A DNA stretch of 64,000 nucleotides from Halorientalis sp. IM1011 (GCF_001989615.1 NZ_CP019067.1:558001-622000), one strand, 5' to 3'; positions 9,762-18,911 are shown, numbered from the stretch's first letter. Made by a program: numbers and translations. Notes: generated from the letters alone by a model not told the origin.

Positions 9762-11138
9762 ATGACCGTAACTATCGTTGGGTCCCAGCTGGGCGACGAG
9801 GGCAAAGGCGGCATCGTCGACCTATACGGCGACGCCGCCGACGTCGTCGTCCGCTACCAGGGCGGCGACAACGCCGGCCACACCGTCGTCGAAGGGGACG
9901 AGGAGTACAAGCTGTCGCTCGTCCCGAGCGGGGCCGTCCGCGGGAAGGTGGGCGTCCTCGGCAACGGCTGTGTCGTCAACCCGCGAACGCTGTTCGACGA
10001 ACTCGACGCGCTCAGAGAGCGCGGACTCGACCCCGACGTGCGGGTCGCCCGACGCGCCCACGTCATTCTCCCCTACCACAGAGTGCTGGACGGAATCGAG
10101 GAGGAGGTAAAGAGCGAGACCGACGACGAGGTCGGTACCACCGGCCGCGGCATCGGCCCCACCTACGAGGACAAGGCCGGTCGCCGCGGCGTCCGCGTGG
10201 GCGACCTGCTCGACTCCGAGGTGCTCCGGGACCGTCTGGAGTACGTCGTCCCCCAGAAGAAAGCGCTGGTCGAGGACGTGTACGGGCTGGACCTGACGGA
10301 CCTGGACGACCCCGATGCCTTCGACGTCGAGGCGCTCTACGAGGAGTTCCGCGAGTTCGGTCGCCGACTGGAGACCGAAGACATGACCGTCAACGCCGGG
10401 AACTTCCTCGACAGTGCCATCGACGACGGGCAGAACGTCATCCTCGAAGGCGCCCAGGGGACGATCATCGACATCGACCACGGGAACTACCCGTTCGTCA
10501 CCTCCTCGAACCCGACCGCTGGCGGCGCGTGTACCGGGACCGGACTCGCACCTGGCGTCGTCGGCGACGGCGAGGTCGTCGGCATCGTCAAGGCCTACCT
10601 GACCCGCGTCGGGAGCGGTCCGATGCCGACCGAACTCGGCGGCGTCGAGGGTGACACGCCGGGCTACGAGGAACAGGGCGAAGGCGAAAACGAGGAACTG
10701 GCCACCTACATCCGCGAGGAGGGCGACGAGTACGGGACCGTCACCGGGCGGCCCCGCCGGGTCGGCTGGCTCGACATGCCGATGCTCCGCCACGCGACCC
10801 GTGCGTCCGGATTCACCGGCCTCGCCGTCAACCACGTCGACACCCTCGCCGGCCTCGACGAGTTGCAGGTCGGCCACACCTACGAACTGGACGGCGAGAC
10901 GCTGGAAACGATGCCGGCGACCACCGAGCAGTGGGCCGACTGCGAGGTGAACCTGCAGTCCTTCGAGGGCTGGCCCGAGCAGGACTGGGCCGCGGTCGCC
11001 AGCGAGGGGTACGACGCGCTCCACGAGAACGCACGCGCGTATCTGGACTACGTGAGCGACGAACTCGACACGCCGATCTACGCGGTCGGCGTCGGTCCGG
11101 GTCGCTCCCAGACGATCGTCCGAGAGCGCCCGTTCTAG
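9762..11138 (+). CDS. purA: Adenylosuccinate synthase
   Basis: A 458-residue enzyme that joins IMP and aspartate with GTP to make adenylosuccinate in AMP synthesis. The N-terminal GTP/IMP motif is GSQLGDEGKGGIVDLYGD with the catalytic Asp, then GGDNAGHTVV. GTTGRGIGPTYEDKAGRRGV and the C-terminal GRPRRVGWLD are also typical. The start at MTVTIVGSQ was chosen because family members begin about here; the 46 codons in front are Cys-rich and unlike haloarchaeal protein. A TTTATC box about 25 bases upstream agrees. Confidence 0.97.
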   Translation: MTVTIVGSQLGDEGKGGIVDLYGDAADVVVRYQGGDNAGHTVVEGDEEYKLSLVPSGAVRGKVGVLGNGCVVNPRTLFDELDALRERGLDPDVRVARRAHVILPYHRVLDGIEEEVKSETDDEVGTTGRGIGPTYEDKAGRRGVRVGDLLDSEVLRDRLEYVVPQKKALVEDVYGLDLTDLDDPDAFDVEALYEEFREFGRRLETEDMTVNAGNFLDSAIDDGQNVILEGAQGTIIDIDHGNYPFVTSSNPTAGGACTGTGLAPGVVGDGEVVGIVKAYLTRVGSGPMPTELGGVEGDTPGYEEQGEGENEELATYIREEGDEYGTVTGRPRRVGWLDMPMLRHATRASGFTGLAVNHVDTLAGLDELQVGHTYELDGETLETMPATTEQWADCEVNLQSFEGWPEQDWAAVASEGYDALHENARAYLDYVSDELDTPIYAVGVGPGRSQTIVRERPF

Positions 11139-11148
11139 AAGCGCAGTT

Positions 11149-11511
11149 TTACCGGCAGAGCACGTCGTCTTCGAGTCCCCGCACCGCTTCGATCACGTCG
11201 GCAGCGTCGGCCTCGTCGACCCCACAGGCGTCCAGACTCGCCCGGAGGTGGGTGACGACGGTCTCGAAGTCCTCGTGGGTGAGACCCAGATTCCGGTGGG
11301 CCGCGCGCATGTTCTCCCCGCTGTACTCCGCGGGGCCGCCGGCCACCTGACTGATGAAAAGCGCCTGGTGGCGTCGCTGGCGCTCCATGTCCACGTCCTC
11401 GAAGAAGGGTTGCATCCGTTCGTCGTCGAGCATCCGGTCGTAGAACTCGTCGACGACTGTCTCGATACCGTCCGATCCGCCCAACCGGTCGTAGAGAGTC
11501 TCGGCCTTCAC
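11149..11511 (-). CDS. Group 1 truncated hemoglobin
   Basis: A 120-residue haem protein of the 2-on-2 globin family, which usually handles O2 or NO. The sequence has ETLYDRLGGSDGIETVVDEF, a B10-type Tyr in EFYDRML, then HQALFISQVAGGPAEYSGE and the proximal His in MRAAHRNLGLTHEDF. I chose the GTG at 11511 (VKAETLYDRLGG) over a TTG at 11538, because the domain starts directly at this Val. The gene converges with purA, leaving a gap of about ten bases between the stop codons. Confidence 0.9.
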   Translation of the reverse strand: MKAETLYDRLGGSDGIETVVDEFYDRMLDDERMQPFFEDVDMERQRRHQALFISQVAGGPAEYSGENMRAAHRNLGLTHEDFETVVTHLRASLDACGVDEADAADVIEAVRGLEDDVLCR

Positions 11512-11669
11512 GTTCGAACCGAGCCGTGGGATAGCCAAAAGACTGCCGAAAACCGTCGGTAGAGAGCCTGTACTTCCCGAATACGTTCGGGACTAGATTT
11601 ATATGGGTGGTCCGGTGGGGCGTGCGTCGGTTCGGCACGTTTTTGCCCGGGCCGGCCGGAGGTGTGGGT

Positions 11670-11864
11670 ATGCGCGAGGATCTGATGGACATCATCTGCT
11701 GTCCACTCGACAAGCACGAACTCGACCTGGAGGTCATCCGACGGGACGACGACGAGATCATGGAGGGGCGACTGGTCTGTACAGAGTGCGGCGAAGAGTA
11801 CCCTATCGAGGACGGGATCCCGAACCTGCTGCCGCCGGACATGCGCGAGGAGTCCCCGGCCTAG
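11670..11864 (+). CDS. Trm112-like zinc-ribbon protein
   Basis: A 64-residue protein of the Trm112/UPF0434 type, small zinc-ribbon partners that stabilise methyltransferases acting on tRNA, rRNA or release factor. Four cysteines are visible in DIICCPLDKHELDLEV and LVCTECGEEYPIEDGIPNLL. The ATG at MREDLMDIICC was picked because family members begin here. The partner methyltransferase is not next door. Confidence 0.88.
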   Translation: MREDLMDIICCPLDKHELDLEVIRRDDDEIMEGRLVCTECGEEYPIEDGIPNLLPPDMREESPA

Positions 11865-11902
11865 ACTGAACCTTTTTCTCCCCGCCACGCGGAGATGTCC
11901 GT

Positions 11903-12484
11903 GTGCCCGACGAGTTATACGTCGACGTGAACCGCCGGGAGCGCAACTCGCTCTCGGTTCCGGCCGCCATCGAGACCGACGATTCGTTCGTCATCAGGGT
12001 ACGGAACCACGGGAACGCGGGCCGGGTCCACGTCCACCTCGACGAGAACCTCTCGGCCGTCGCCTCCCTCGACGAGACCAACCACTACGTCGAGGCAAAC
12101 AGCACGCAGGCGATTCCGGTGAGCGTCCACGAACACGAGCCGGTCCACGGGAAGATCAAACTCTCGGCGGGCTACGGGGCGACGACCCGGTGGGTCGACG
12201 TGGAGTTGACCGAACCCGACGACACCGGGACCGTCGAGGTCGACGAGAGCCTCGCGGAGCCCGGCGGTGGCGAGCGCGACGGCGACGCCGACGGTGACAC
12301 GGACGGCGCGTCGACGGAATCGATCCTCACCGACCGTCCCGAACTGCCGGTTCTGGCACTCGGTACGATGGCCGTCGCGGTCGCCGTCGGAGCCGCGACG
12401 GTCTTCGAGAGCGGGCTGGTCGCCGCGGGCGCGGTCGTCGTCTTCGTCGCGGTCCTGCTGGCCGGCTACCTGCTCGTTCGCTAG
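11903..12484 (+). CDS. Haloarchaeal membrane protein with beta-rich N-terminal domain
   Basis: A 193-residue protein starting at a GTG (VPDELYVDVNRRERNSLS). The first 110 residues look like a beta-sandwich (FVIRVRNHGNAGRVHVHLDE, then VPVSVHEHEPVHGKIKLSAG), suggesting a surface Ig-like or COG1470-type fold. An Asp/Gly-rich linker follows, then two hydrophobic helices at the C-terminus. There is no signal peptide, so either topology is possible. I recall a haloarchaeal DUF7524 of this shape but cannot verify it. Its TAG overlaps the convergent DR2241-like stop by four bases (CTAG). Confidence 0.75.
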   Translation: MPDELYVDVNRRERNSLSVPAAIETDDSFVIRVRNHGNAGRVHVHLDENLSAVASLDETNHYVEANSTQAIPVSVHEHEPVHGKIKLSAGYGATTRWVDVELTEPDDTGTVEVDESLAEPGGGERDGDADGDTDGASTESILTDRPELPVLALGTMAVAVAVGAATVFESGLVAAGAVVVFVAVLLAGYLLVR

Positions 12485-13566
12485 TCCTCCGTTTCGACGC
12501 CGCCGAGGTTCCCGTCGTCGTCGAACAGTTTCGCCCGGAGGTAGCGGGCGCGATAGCGGTTGGCGTCGTCGTACACGTCGGCCTCGCGGATCTCGTCGGC
12601 GCGGCCCTCGGCGACGGCGTCGACGATCGCTTCGATCTGTTCTTTCTCGCTGGGCGTCAACTCGAACTCGTAGGTCCGTGACTGCTCGCCTTCGAGTTTC
12701 GTCCACTGGCGCGCGGCGGAGACGACGAGCGAACACGGTTCCCGGCACGGAAATTCACCGTCGCCGCCGTCCACGTCGAGGTCGGTCTCGTCGTCGTACT
12801 CCCACTCGCGGCGCTTGAGACACTGGGAGTCGTCACAGCAGGCCTCGGCGACCCAGTTCACGTGATCGTGTCCCTCGCCCCGGTCCCAGGTCTCGATGAC
12901 GCCGTAGATGCCAGACTGGCGGCCCATCGTCTCCCGCCAGTGGTCCACGTCGAGGTCGCCCTCGCGCTCGCGATGCCAGTTGACGACCGTCGCCGGGTAG
13001 AAGAAATCGACCGTGCTGACCAGTTCCCGGGGGTCGAGGTCAGGGAACACCCAGCCCGACCGGAGCGTCGGCGCGGTCTTCAGCGGCCGGTACCGATCGC
13101 GCTCGTCGTGTTTCGCAACCGCCCGCGCGTCCAGTGGGTCGTCGTGGCGTTCCAGATCGTCGGCCGGGGCGTCGGCGTCGTCGACGTGTCGGACCTCGTA
13201 TCGGCGGCCGCCGTCGTCCTCGCGATCGACGGCGAGTCGTAACTGGCCCCACTCCGTGACGATCCCGTCGGCCAGTCGCTCGTAGCGCTCGGGCACCGAC
13301 CGGTCGTCGGCACCTTCGAGCCAGCGCAGGAACGCCCGGTCGGCGGGCGAGTCGGGCGCGACGGTGGTCCAGAAGTCCCAGTTTGTGACGTAGGCACGGT
13401 TGTCGGTGGCGACCGTTTCCAGTTCCGACTCGGAGAGACCCTCGCGGTCGAGGTCGGGTGTCCGGAAGCGATAGCCAGCCCCCGTCGCCGTCACCCGGAG
13501 GCCGTCACAGTCGACGCCGTCCTCGCTCGCGGCTTCCCGTAGCCGGCGTACCGCCGTCTCGCTCAT
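12481..13566 (-). CDS. DR2241-type iron-sulfur protein, CbiX-associated
   Basis: A 361-residue protein. The C-terminal half has the cysteine pattern ACCDDSQCLKRREWEYDD followed by FPCREPCSLVVSAARQW, five Cys that could hold a 4Fe-4S cluster. The preceding region has STVDFFYPATVVNWHRE and an ETMGRQSGIYGV segment, typical of the DR2241 family related to sirohydrochlorin chelatases. A role in cobalamin or sirohaem synthesis with CbiX is inferred; cbiX lies about 4.5 kb away on the same strand. A TTTATTC box lies about 25-32 bases before the ATG. Confidence 0.82.
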   Translation of the reverse strand: MSETAVRRLREAASEDGVDCDGLRVTATGAGYRFRTPDLDREGLSESELETVATDNRAYVTNWDFWTTVAPDSPADRAFLRWLEGADDRSVPERYERLADGIVTEWGQLRLAVDREDDGGRRYEVRHVDDADAPADDLERHDDPLDARAVAKHDERDRYRPLKTAPTLRSGWVFPDLDPRELVSTVDFFYPATVVNWHREREGDLDVDHWRETMGRQSGIYGVIETWDRGEGHDHVNWVAEACCDDSQCLKRREWEYDDETDLDVDGGDGEFPCREPCSLVVSAARQWTKLEGEQSRTYEFELTPSEKEQIEAIVDAVAEGRADEIREADVYDDANRYRARYLRAKLFDDDGNLGGVETED

Positions 13567-13957
13567 ACACGAAGCGAGGGCTGCCAGTCGAATAAACTCC
13601 GTCGTTCCGTCCCGATCGGGCGGAGAATTGTTTCTCGTATTTATATTTTTGGCCGAACTTCCGGGGCGGAAACGTCGATTCCCCCTTTTTTATGCAGGGG
13701 AATATAGAGAGAGGTGCATGGTCTCACGCTGACGGTGATGGTTGCCCCCTGTCAGCGGTTCCCGTGACCATGCTTCGGCCCTCCACGCTTCGGCCCTGCC
13801 CGTTCGATCCACCGGCGTTCCGCGTCGGCTTCCTCGCCCGCGGACGCCGCCGTTTCCTGACCCCGTGTCGACTCCGCCACGTCCGGCCGGACCCCTGCCG
13901 ACAGCTGTCGACGGACCGAAACTATTTGGCCCCCGTATCGTGTCGGTCTACTGTACG
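13567..13957. other. Intergenic region before LolA-like gene
   Basis: A 391-base stretch with no convincing gene. Its left end holds the minus-strand promoter of the DR2241-like gene. Around 13625-13705 is an AT-rich island with two TATA-like runs on the plus strand (TATTTATATTTTT, then CTTTTTTATG). An 11-base direct repeat GCTTCGGCCCT occurs at 13772-13782 and 13787-13797. An ACTATTTGG about 30 bases before the ATG at 13958 is the likely promoter of the LolA-like gene. The open frames here are Arg/Pro rich and were not accepted. Confidence 0.5.
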
Positions 13958-15934
13958 ATGTCGATCGAGAAGCCCTCCACCACGACGGTCGCCCTCGTCG
14001 TCGGCGTCCTCGCGGTCGCCGCAGGCGTCGGTGCCGTCGGACTGTTGACGACCGACGGAGAGGCGTCGCCGCCCGTCGGACACAATGCGTCGGACCGCTA
14101 CGCCGACCTCGACGGGATGACGGCGACGGTCGAAACGACGGTCGAACGCGGCGACGAACGGAATCGGACGGTCCGAGCGATGGCCATGCGCCCCGGGACG
14201 GGACAGGTCAGGCTGGGACCGGCCGGGAACACGACGGCGAACGACACCGTCGTCGTCGCGAACGGCTCGACGAAGTGGTCTTACGACCCCGAAACGCGAC
14301 TGGTGAGCCGAACCGACGCCAGCGCATTGGGCGAGCGACTGCGAACCCGCGGGGAGCGCATCGAAGCCCTGTTCGACCGGGCGACCGAGTCCGGCGGGAC
14401 CGAAACCGCAGCCGACGAGCGGACGCCGGGTGTCTCGCCGCTGCCGGCCGTGCCCCACGCTCCCGACACGCCCGACGCGCCCGCGACCAACCGTAGCGAC
14501 GGACAGTTCGCGGTGACCTACGACGGCACCGCGACGGTGTCCGGTCGCGAGGTGCACGTCCTCCACGTGCGTCCGCGAGAGGGGGCGAAGACCAACGTCT
14601 CACAGACGCTGTGGGTCGACGCCGAGTGGTTCGCCCCGCTGAAGTACCGGACCGAGTGGATCGACGACGGCGAGCCGGTCACCACGACCGTCGAGTACCG
14701 GAACGTGACCTTCGAGCCCGGACTCGAAGACGACACCTTCGCGTACGAACCGCCCGAGAACGCGGCACTGGTCACACCGAACCTCGGCGAGAACGCCGCC
14801 GAACGGGTCCTGTCCCTCGACGGCGTCCGGGCGACGGTGACGATGAACGTCACCAACCTGTTCGACGACGGTAACGGGTCGAACGTGACCGACGGCGACG
14901 GGCGAGTCCGGTTCGCCCAGCGGATGCGGACGATACCGGGCACCGGAAAGGCCCGCTACGAGTCGGCGAACGGCACGTTCACGGACCAGGGTAACGACCT
15001 GACGGTCTCGAACGGGTCCGTGACGTGGAGCTACGACCGCGACGCAAACAACGTGACCCGGACAGAGGGAGTCGGCGCCGTCGACACCCGTGGACAGTAC
15101 GAGGGGATCGAACAGCTGTTCGCCCGGCTGAACCGGACGCGAACGACGCCCGACGACGATGGAACCGGCCCGTCGCCCGGACTCACACCGGTTCCCGGAG
15201 CGAGCGTCGCCGGAAGCGTCGGACCGCCGGGCGCCCCCTCGGGCGAGTTCGGGGTGTCGCTCGACCGAGCCGAACGCGTCGCGGGCCGGACGGCCTACGT
15301 CCTCGAGATCAGGCCGAAACCGGACGACGACGCGTCGGCGTCGGGGTTCACGAACTACACGCGGACGCTGTGGATCGACGCCGAGACGTTCTTCGTGGTC
15401 CAACAGCGTACCGAGTTCGGGCCGCCGGACGACCGGACGGTCTCGGTCGTCACGTACCGCAACCTGACGTACACCGACGGCTTCGAGCCCGGGACGTTCA
15501 CCTTCGACCCGCCGGAGAACGCCACGGTCACCGAACCCACGGTGGGGAGCAGTGACCGGTACGAGACCCGCGAGGCGACGGCCGCGAACGCCCCGGTCGA
15601 CGTGCCGAACCCCACGGTACCCCCGGACTTCACGTTCGCGAGCGGACGGGTCACGGACGTGAGCGAGTACCAGGGTGTTACGCTGGTCTATCGCAACGAG
15701 ACGTCACGGCTCCGGGTCACGTTCCAGCCGAACTTCGAGGCGACTGCCAACTGGACCAACGGGACCGACGTCGGTCGGGAGATACGGATCGGGAACCGGA
15801 CGGGGCGGTACCTCCGGAGCGGGTCGACCCGGACCGTCACGTGGAGCTGTTCGGGACACCGCTACAGCGTCGCCGGGCGGTTCGTCTCGAAGCCGCTACT
15901 GGTCACGGTCGCCGAATCGATCCGGTGTGAGTGA
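13958..15934 (+). CDS. Exported LolA-like protein with duplicated domain
   Basis: A 658-residue protein. One N-terminal hydrophobic helix (TTVALVVGVLAVAAGVGAVG) serves as signal or anchor. Two LolA/RseB-like repeats follow, about 40-270 and 285-540; each ends with a TLWVDAEWFAPLKYRTEW or TLWIDAETFFVVQQRTEF signature and a YRN[VL]T segment. The last 100 residues form a third domain with two Cys (WSCSGH and the final RCE). Many Asn-X-Ser/Thr sequons fit an extracellular protein. Domains of this fold bind lipids or sense envelope state in bacteria; the archaeal role is unknown. The next gene is a single-repeat paralog, probably in the same unit. Confidence 0.8.
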   Translation: MSIEKPSTTTVALVVGVLAVAAGVGAVGLLTTDGEASPPVGHNASDRYADLDGMTATVETTVERGDERNRTVRAMAMRPGTGQVRLGPAGNTTANDTVVVANGSTKWSYDPETRLVSRTDASALGERLRTRGERIEALFDRATESGGTETAADERTPGVSPLPAVPHAPDTPDAPATNRSDGQFAVTYDGTATVSGREVHVLHVRPREGAKTNVSQTLWVDAEWFAPLKYRTEWIDDGEPVTTTVEYRNVTFEPGLEDDTFAYEPPENAALVTPNLGENAAERVLSLDGVRATVTMNVTNLFDDGNGSNVTDGDGRVRFAQRMRTIPGTGKARYESANGTFTDQGNDLTVSNGSVTWSYDRDANNVTRTEGVGAVDTRGQYEGIEQLFARLNRTRTTPDDDGTGPSPGLTPVPGASVAGSVGPPGAPSGEFGVSLDRAERVAGRTAYVLEIRPKPDDDASASGFTNYTRTLWIDAETFFVVQQRTEFGPPDDRTVSVVTYRNLTYTDGFEPGTFTFDPPENATVTEPTVGSSDRYETREATAANAPVDVPNPTVPPDFTFASGRVTDVSEYQGVTLVYRNETSRLRVTFQPNFEATANWTNGTDVGREIRIGNRTGRYLRSGSTRTVTWSCSGHRYSVAGRFVSKPLLVTVAESIRCE

Positions 15935-15991
15935 GCGCCGCGCGTCTCGAAACGACTATCACTTGGTCTTCACGTCTAGTCACACACGCAG

Positions 15992-17212
15992 ATGTCCCGC
16001 GGTACCGCTACCACCAGACAGGTCCTCGTCGGAGCCTGTCTGGTAGTGCTCGTCGTCGGCGTGCTCCTCGTCGGGGTCTGGTCGTCGGTCAGCCCCGCCG
16101 AAAACGCGACACAGCAGATCGGTGCGAACGCATCGGAGCGGTACGCGACGATCGAGGGGCTCAACGCGACCCGGACCACGATCAACAGGGAAGGCGACGA
16201 GGTCAGGCGGTCGGTGCTACGCGTCTCCATGCGACCAGGCACAGATCGGTTCCGCCGGGAACTGCTCTCCGGACAGCACCGCCGACACGACCTGACCGTG
16301 TCCAACGGCTCCATGATGTGGTGGCGAAACCGGTCCTCCGGGGCCGTCGAGCGGCTTCGCCTGAGTAACCCGACCGAGTCGGCCGACAGCCAGGGAGAAC
16401 GCATCGAACGACTGTTCTCCCGGCTGAACGTGACCGGAGAGACGGACCGGACCGCCGCGACGCCGACGCCCGGGATCGATCCGCTGCCGGCCGTCCCGCA
16501 GAATGGCGGCGCACCGGACGGGCAGGCCACCGGCGACCTCGACGAGATCGGGGCGGCGGCCTTCGCCGTCAGTTACAACGGGACCGACACCCTCGACGGC
16601 CGGACGGTCTACGTCCTGGAGATCACCGCACGGAACGACTCCCGGGTCGGTGGCTACCGGCAGACCCTCTGGGTCGACGCCGAGCGGTTCTTCCCGCTGA
16701 AGCGCCACACGGAGTGGCGGGCCGACGGGGAGCGCCACGCCCTGACGGTGCGCTACGAGAACGTCACCTTCGACCCGGGACTCGACGAGTCGACCTTCCG
16801 GTTCGACCCGGACGCGAACGTCTCGGTCGAGCGGGAGGACACGCCACGACGGGATTTCTACGCGTCGACGCCGGCACTCCGACGGACGACCAATATCTCG
16901 GTTCCGGAACCGGACCTCCCGCCGACCTTCCGCCTCGCGTACGCTTCGAGGACCGAGAGCCAGCGACTCACGGGCATCGGGCTGAAGTACGTCAACGCGA
17001 GCATGGAGATCTCCGTCTCGAAGAACCGGGGGTATTTCTACCCGCCGACGCCCGACTGGTCGACGCAGGTGGCCGGCCACCAGGTGAACGTGAGTACCGG
17101 CTACACGAACTACGCCTCGTGGGAGTGTGGCGAGTACGACTATCAGGTGTCCGGTCACGCCGTCCCCCCGGTGCTACTGGTCGAGATCGCCGGCTCGGTC
17201 GGCTGTGAGTGA
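15992..17212 (+). CDS. Exported LolA-like protein, single-domain paralog
   Basis: A 406-residue protein with an N-terminal anchor helix (VLVGACLVVLVVGVLLVGVW) and one LolA-like domain. It matches the upstream gene at GANASERYATIEGLNATRTT, DPLPAVPQ, TLWVDAERFFPLKRHTEW and YENVTFDPGL. The C-terminal domain carries two Cys (ASWECGEYDY and the final GCE) at the same relative places as its neighbour, perhaps a disulfide. Sequons are frequent. It starts 57 bases after the neighbour's stop. It probably arose by tandem duplication. The function is unknown. Confidence 0.8.
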   Translation: MSRGTATTRQVLVGACLVVLVVGVLLVGVWSSVSPAENATQQIGANASERYATIEGLNATRTTINREGDEVRRSVLRVSMRPGTDRFRRELLSGQHRRHDLTVSNGSMMWWRNRSSGAVERLRLSNPTESADSQGERIERLFSRLNVTGETDRTAATPTPGIDPLPAVPQNGGAPDGQATGDLDEIGAAAFAVSYNGTDTLDGRTVYVLEITARNDSRVGGYRQTLWVDAERFFPLKRHTEWRADGERHALTVRYENVTFDPGLDESTFRFDPDANVSVEREDTPRRDFYASTPALRRTTNISVPEPDLPPTFRLAYASRTESQRLTGIGLKYVNASMEISVSKNRGYFYPPTPDWSTQVAGHQVNVSTGYTNYASWECGEYDYQVSGHAVPPVLLVEIAGSVGCE

Positions 17213-17262
17213 GTGTCGTCCCGGCGTGTCCACACCGGGTCCGCTAGTCGAGTGTCCGCCGG

Positions 17263-17568
17263 CTACCGCTTGTGCAACGAGTACGCGATGAAGAAGACGC
17301 CGAGGAACTGGAGCAGTCGCGTCAAAAGCGTTAGCGGCTGCTGGAACGTCCGGGGCGGGAGGATCTGCATCTGGAGGAGCAGGGAGCCGACGAAGGAGAG
17401 CCCGAACGCGACGGTAGTCAGCAGGAACAGGCCGATCGACAGGTACTGCATCGGGCGGCTGTCGTGGCGGCGGAACCCGCGGTAGGCCTGGTAGCCGATG
17501 TAGCTCCCGACCAGAACCGACCCGGCCGAGAGGGCGAATATCGTCCAGTACGCGAGTTGGTCGATCAT
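17263..17568 (-). CDS. Three-helix membrane protein paired with winged-helix regulator
   Basis: A 101-residue protein with about three transmembrane helices (YWTIFALSAGSVLVGSYIGY, IGLFLLTTVAFGLSFVG, LLQFLGVFFIAYSLH). Its ATG overlaps the last base of the upstream regulator's TAA stop, so the two are translationally coupled. Such pairs of an ArsR-like regulator and a small membrane protein recur in haloarchaea; I recall the name DUF7521. The membrane partner may sense a signal for the regulator, which is an inference. Confidence 0.8.
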   Translation of the reverse strand: MIDQLAYWTIFALSAGSVLVGSYIGYQAYRGFRRHDSRPMQYLSIGLFLLTTVAFGLSFVGSLLLQMQILPPRTFQQPLTLLTRLLQFLGVFFIAYSLHKR

Positions 17569-17939
17569 TATAGGTTCTCCCACATTTTGGTGAACCGGTC
17601 GGCGGTGTCCTCGGCGTCCTCGCCGGGGAATTCGGCCCGCGAGGTCCGTTCGATGGTGGCCTCGTAGCCGCCGTCCTCTAAGTCCATCGAGAACTCGTCG
17701 AGAGTCGCCGAGTACACCTTGTGGTGGTTGCCGCTCAGTTCGACTTTCGTGCGTTCCTCGATCAGCTCGTACTCCTGGAGCCACTCGATCCGTCGGTAGA
17801 CCGTCGGGAGGGACGCGTTGCACTGTTCGGAGAGCTGTTTGGCGGACATGGGTTCGACACTCGTTGCCGCGAGGATTGAGCGGGCGTACTCGTCGCTGAG
17901 CAGGTCGAGGACCTCGGCCAGCTCCCAATCCTCACTCAC
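17568..17939 (-). CDS. Winged-helix transcriptional regulator, ArsR-like
   Basis: A 123-residue regulator. The helix-turn-helix is read in YARSILAATSVEPMSAKQLS then EQCNASLPTVYRRIEWLQEY, with a wing in HHKVYSATLDEF. It starts at a GTG with a TATA-like TTTTAACC about 24-33 bases upstream, so the mRNA is probably leaderless. It is the first gene of a two-gene operon with the membrane protein that overlaps its stop. No metal-binding Cys pair is visible, so metal sensing is unlikely. Confidence 0.88.
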   Translation of the reverse strand: MSEDWELAEVLDLLSDEYARSILAATSVEPMSAKQLSEQCNASLPTVYRRIEWLQEYELIEERTKVELSGNHHKVYSATLDEFSMDLEDGGYEATIERTSRAEFPGEDAEDTADRFTKMWENL

Positions 17940-17962
17940 GAATCGAGCATCGTACCAGCAGG

Positions 17963-17972
17963 GGTTAAAAGC
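17963..17972 (-). promoter_or_regulatory. TATA-like box of winged-helix/membrane-protein operon
   Basis: The minus strand reads TTTTAACC here, about 24-33 bases before the GTG start at 17939. That spacing is what a leaderless haloarchaeal gene needs and supports the GTG as the true start. Confidence 0.55.
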
Positions 17973-18032
17973 CCACAGTCACTTTCCAACCCTGAAAACG
18001 GTCCGGTCCACCGGGTGACCCTCCAGAACGCC

Positions 18033-18911
18033 TCAATCGTCCGCGGTAACCCGCCCGCCCCCGGTCTCCTCGCGGACCCGCTCGATGGCCTCGCGCACGT
18101 CCGCCCCGGCGTCGGCCGCGCGTTCGAGAACCACGTCGGCCAGCAGCGGTTCGGTGCCGACCGCCCCGGAGTACCAGATCCGGTGGCCGTCGACCTCCGC
18201 GGGCGTGTCCCACCCTTTGCGGTAGTCGTCGGTCAGGCCCATGTCCTCGGGGATGTCCTCCTGCGTGTGGTAGCCGTCGGCGATGAAGAGGGGGACGACC
18301 ACCACGTCCGTAGCGGAGAAGAAGTCCGTCACGTCGTCGACTTCGGGATCTTCGTCCATGTAGAGCGCTTTGACCTCGTCGAAGCGGTCCCGGGACCGGA
18401 TGTTGTCGGCGTGGTACTCGATGGCCTTCGCCGAGTTCTCGTTGCGCTCGGTGCCGTGGCCGACGACGGCGAGGCCAAAGCCGTCGCCGACCTCGGGGTC
18501 GCCGGTGACCGACTCGGCGCGCTGGACGATCACGTCGCTCATCGCGTCGTGGGTGCCGACCGGGCCGCAGTAGTGGACGGTCTGGCCCGTGTCCGTCGCC
18601 GTCAGCGTGGTGTGGGTCGCGCCGGTACCGTCCGAGTCCCACTGCTCGACGTCCCACTCGTCCAGTCGGAACTCCCGCGGGATCACCTGCTCGGTGAAGT
18701 ACCCCTCGCTGACGAACAGCGGCACCAGATACACCTCGTCGGATTCGAGCGTCCGGAGGGCTTCCCGGAAGTGGGGTTCCTCCTTCCAGAAGCTCTCGCG
18801 GACCTCGTCGAACGCGCCCGACCGCCGGATCGTGTCGGCGTGGTCGAACGTCGGCGTGCTCGACTCGGCGTTGAGGTGTGAGCCGTGGGCCGCGATGACC
18901 AGCGCTTGCAT
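18033..18911 (-). CDS. cbiX: Sirohydrochlorin cobaltochelatase, CbiX long type
   Basis: A 292-residue chelatase that inserts Co2+ (or Fe2+) into sirohydrochlorin. It has two homologous halves. The N-terminal half starts ALVIAAHGSHLNAES and has VYLVPLFVSEGYFTEQVIP. The C-terminal half has GLAVVGHGTERNENSAKAIE and VVVVPLFIADGYHTQEDIP. The histidines in both AHGSH and GHGTE, and in GYHT, match metal-binding positions. The fused double-length form is typical of euryarchaeal and bacterial CbiX. No other cob/cbi genes are in the window apart from the DR2241-like protein. Confidence 0.93.
   Translation of the reverse strand: MQALVIAAHGSHLNAESSTPTFDHADTIRRSGAFDEVRESFWKEEPHFREALRTLESDEVYLVPLFVSEGYFTEQVIPREFRLDEWDVEQWDSDGTGATHTTLTATDTGQTVHYCGPVGTHDAMSDVIVQRAESVTGDPEVGDGFGLAVVGHGTERNENSAKAIEYHADNIRSRDRFDEVKALYMDEDPEVDDVTDFFSATDVVVVPLFIADGYHTQEDIPEDMGLTDDYRKGWDTPAEVDGHRIWYSGAVGTEPLLADVVLERAADAGADVREAIERVREETGGGRVTADD

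Noticed and set aside
13692-14048. Possible gene upstream of the LolA-like protein
   Set aside because: The product is Arg/Pro/Ser rich, unlike local proteins, and overlaps the true gene start in another frame.
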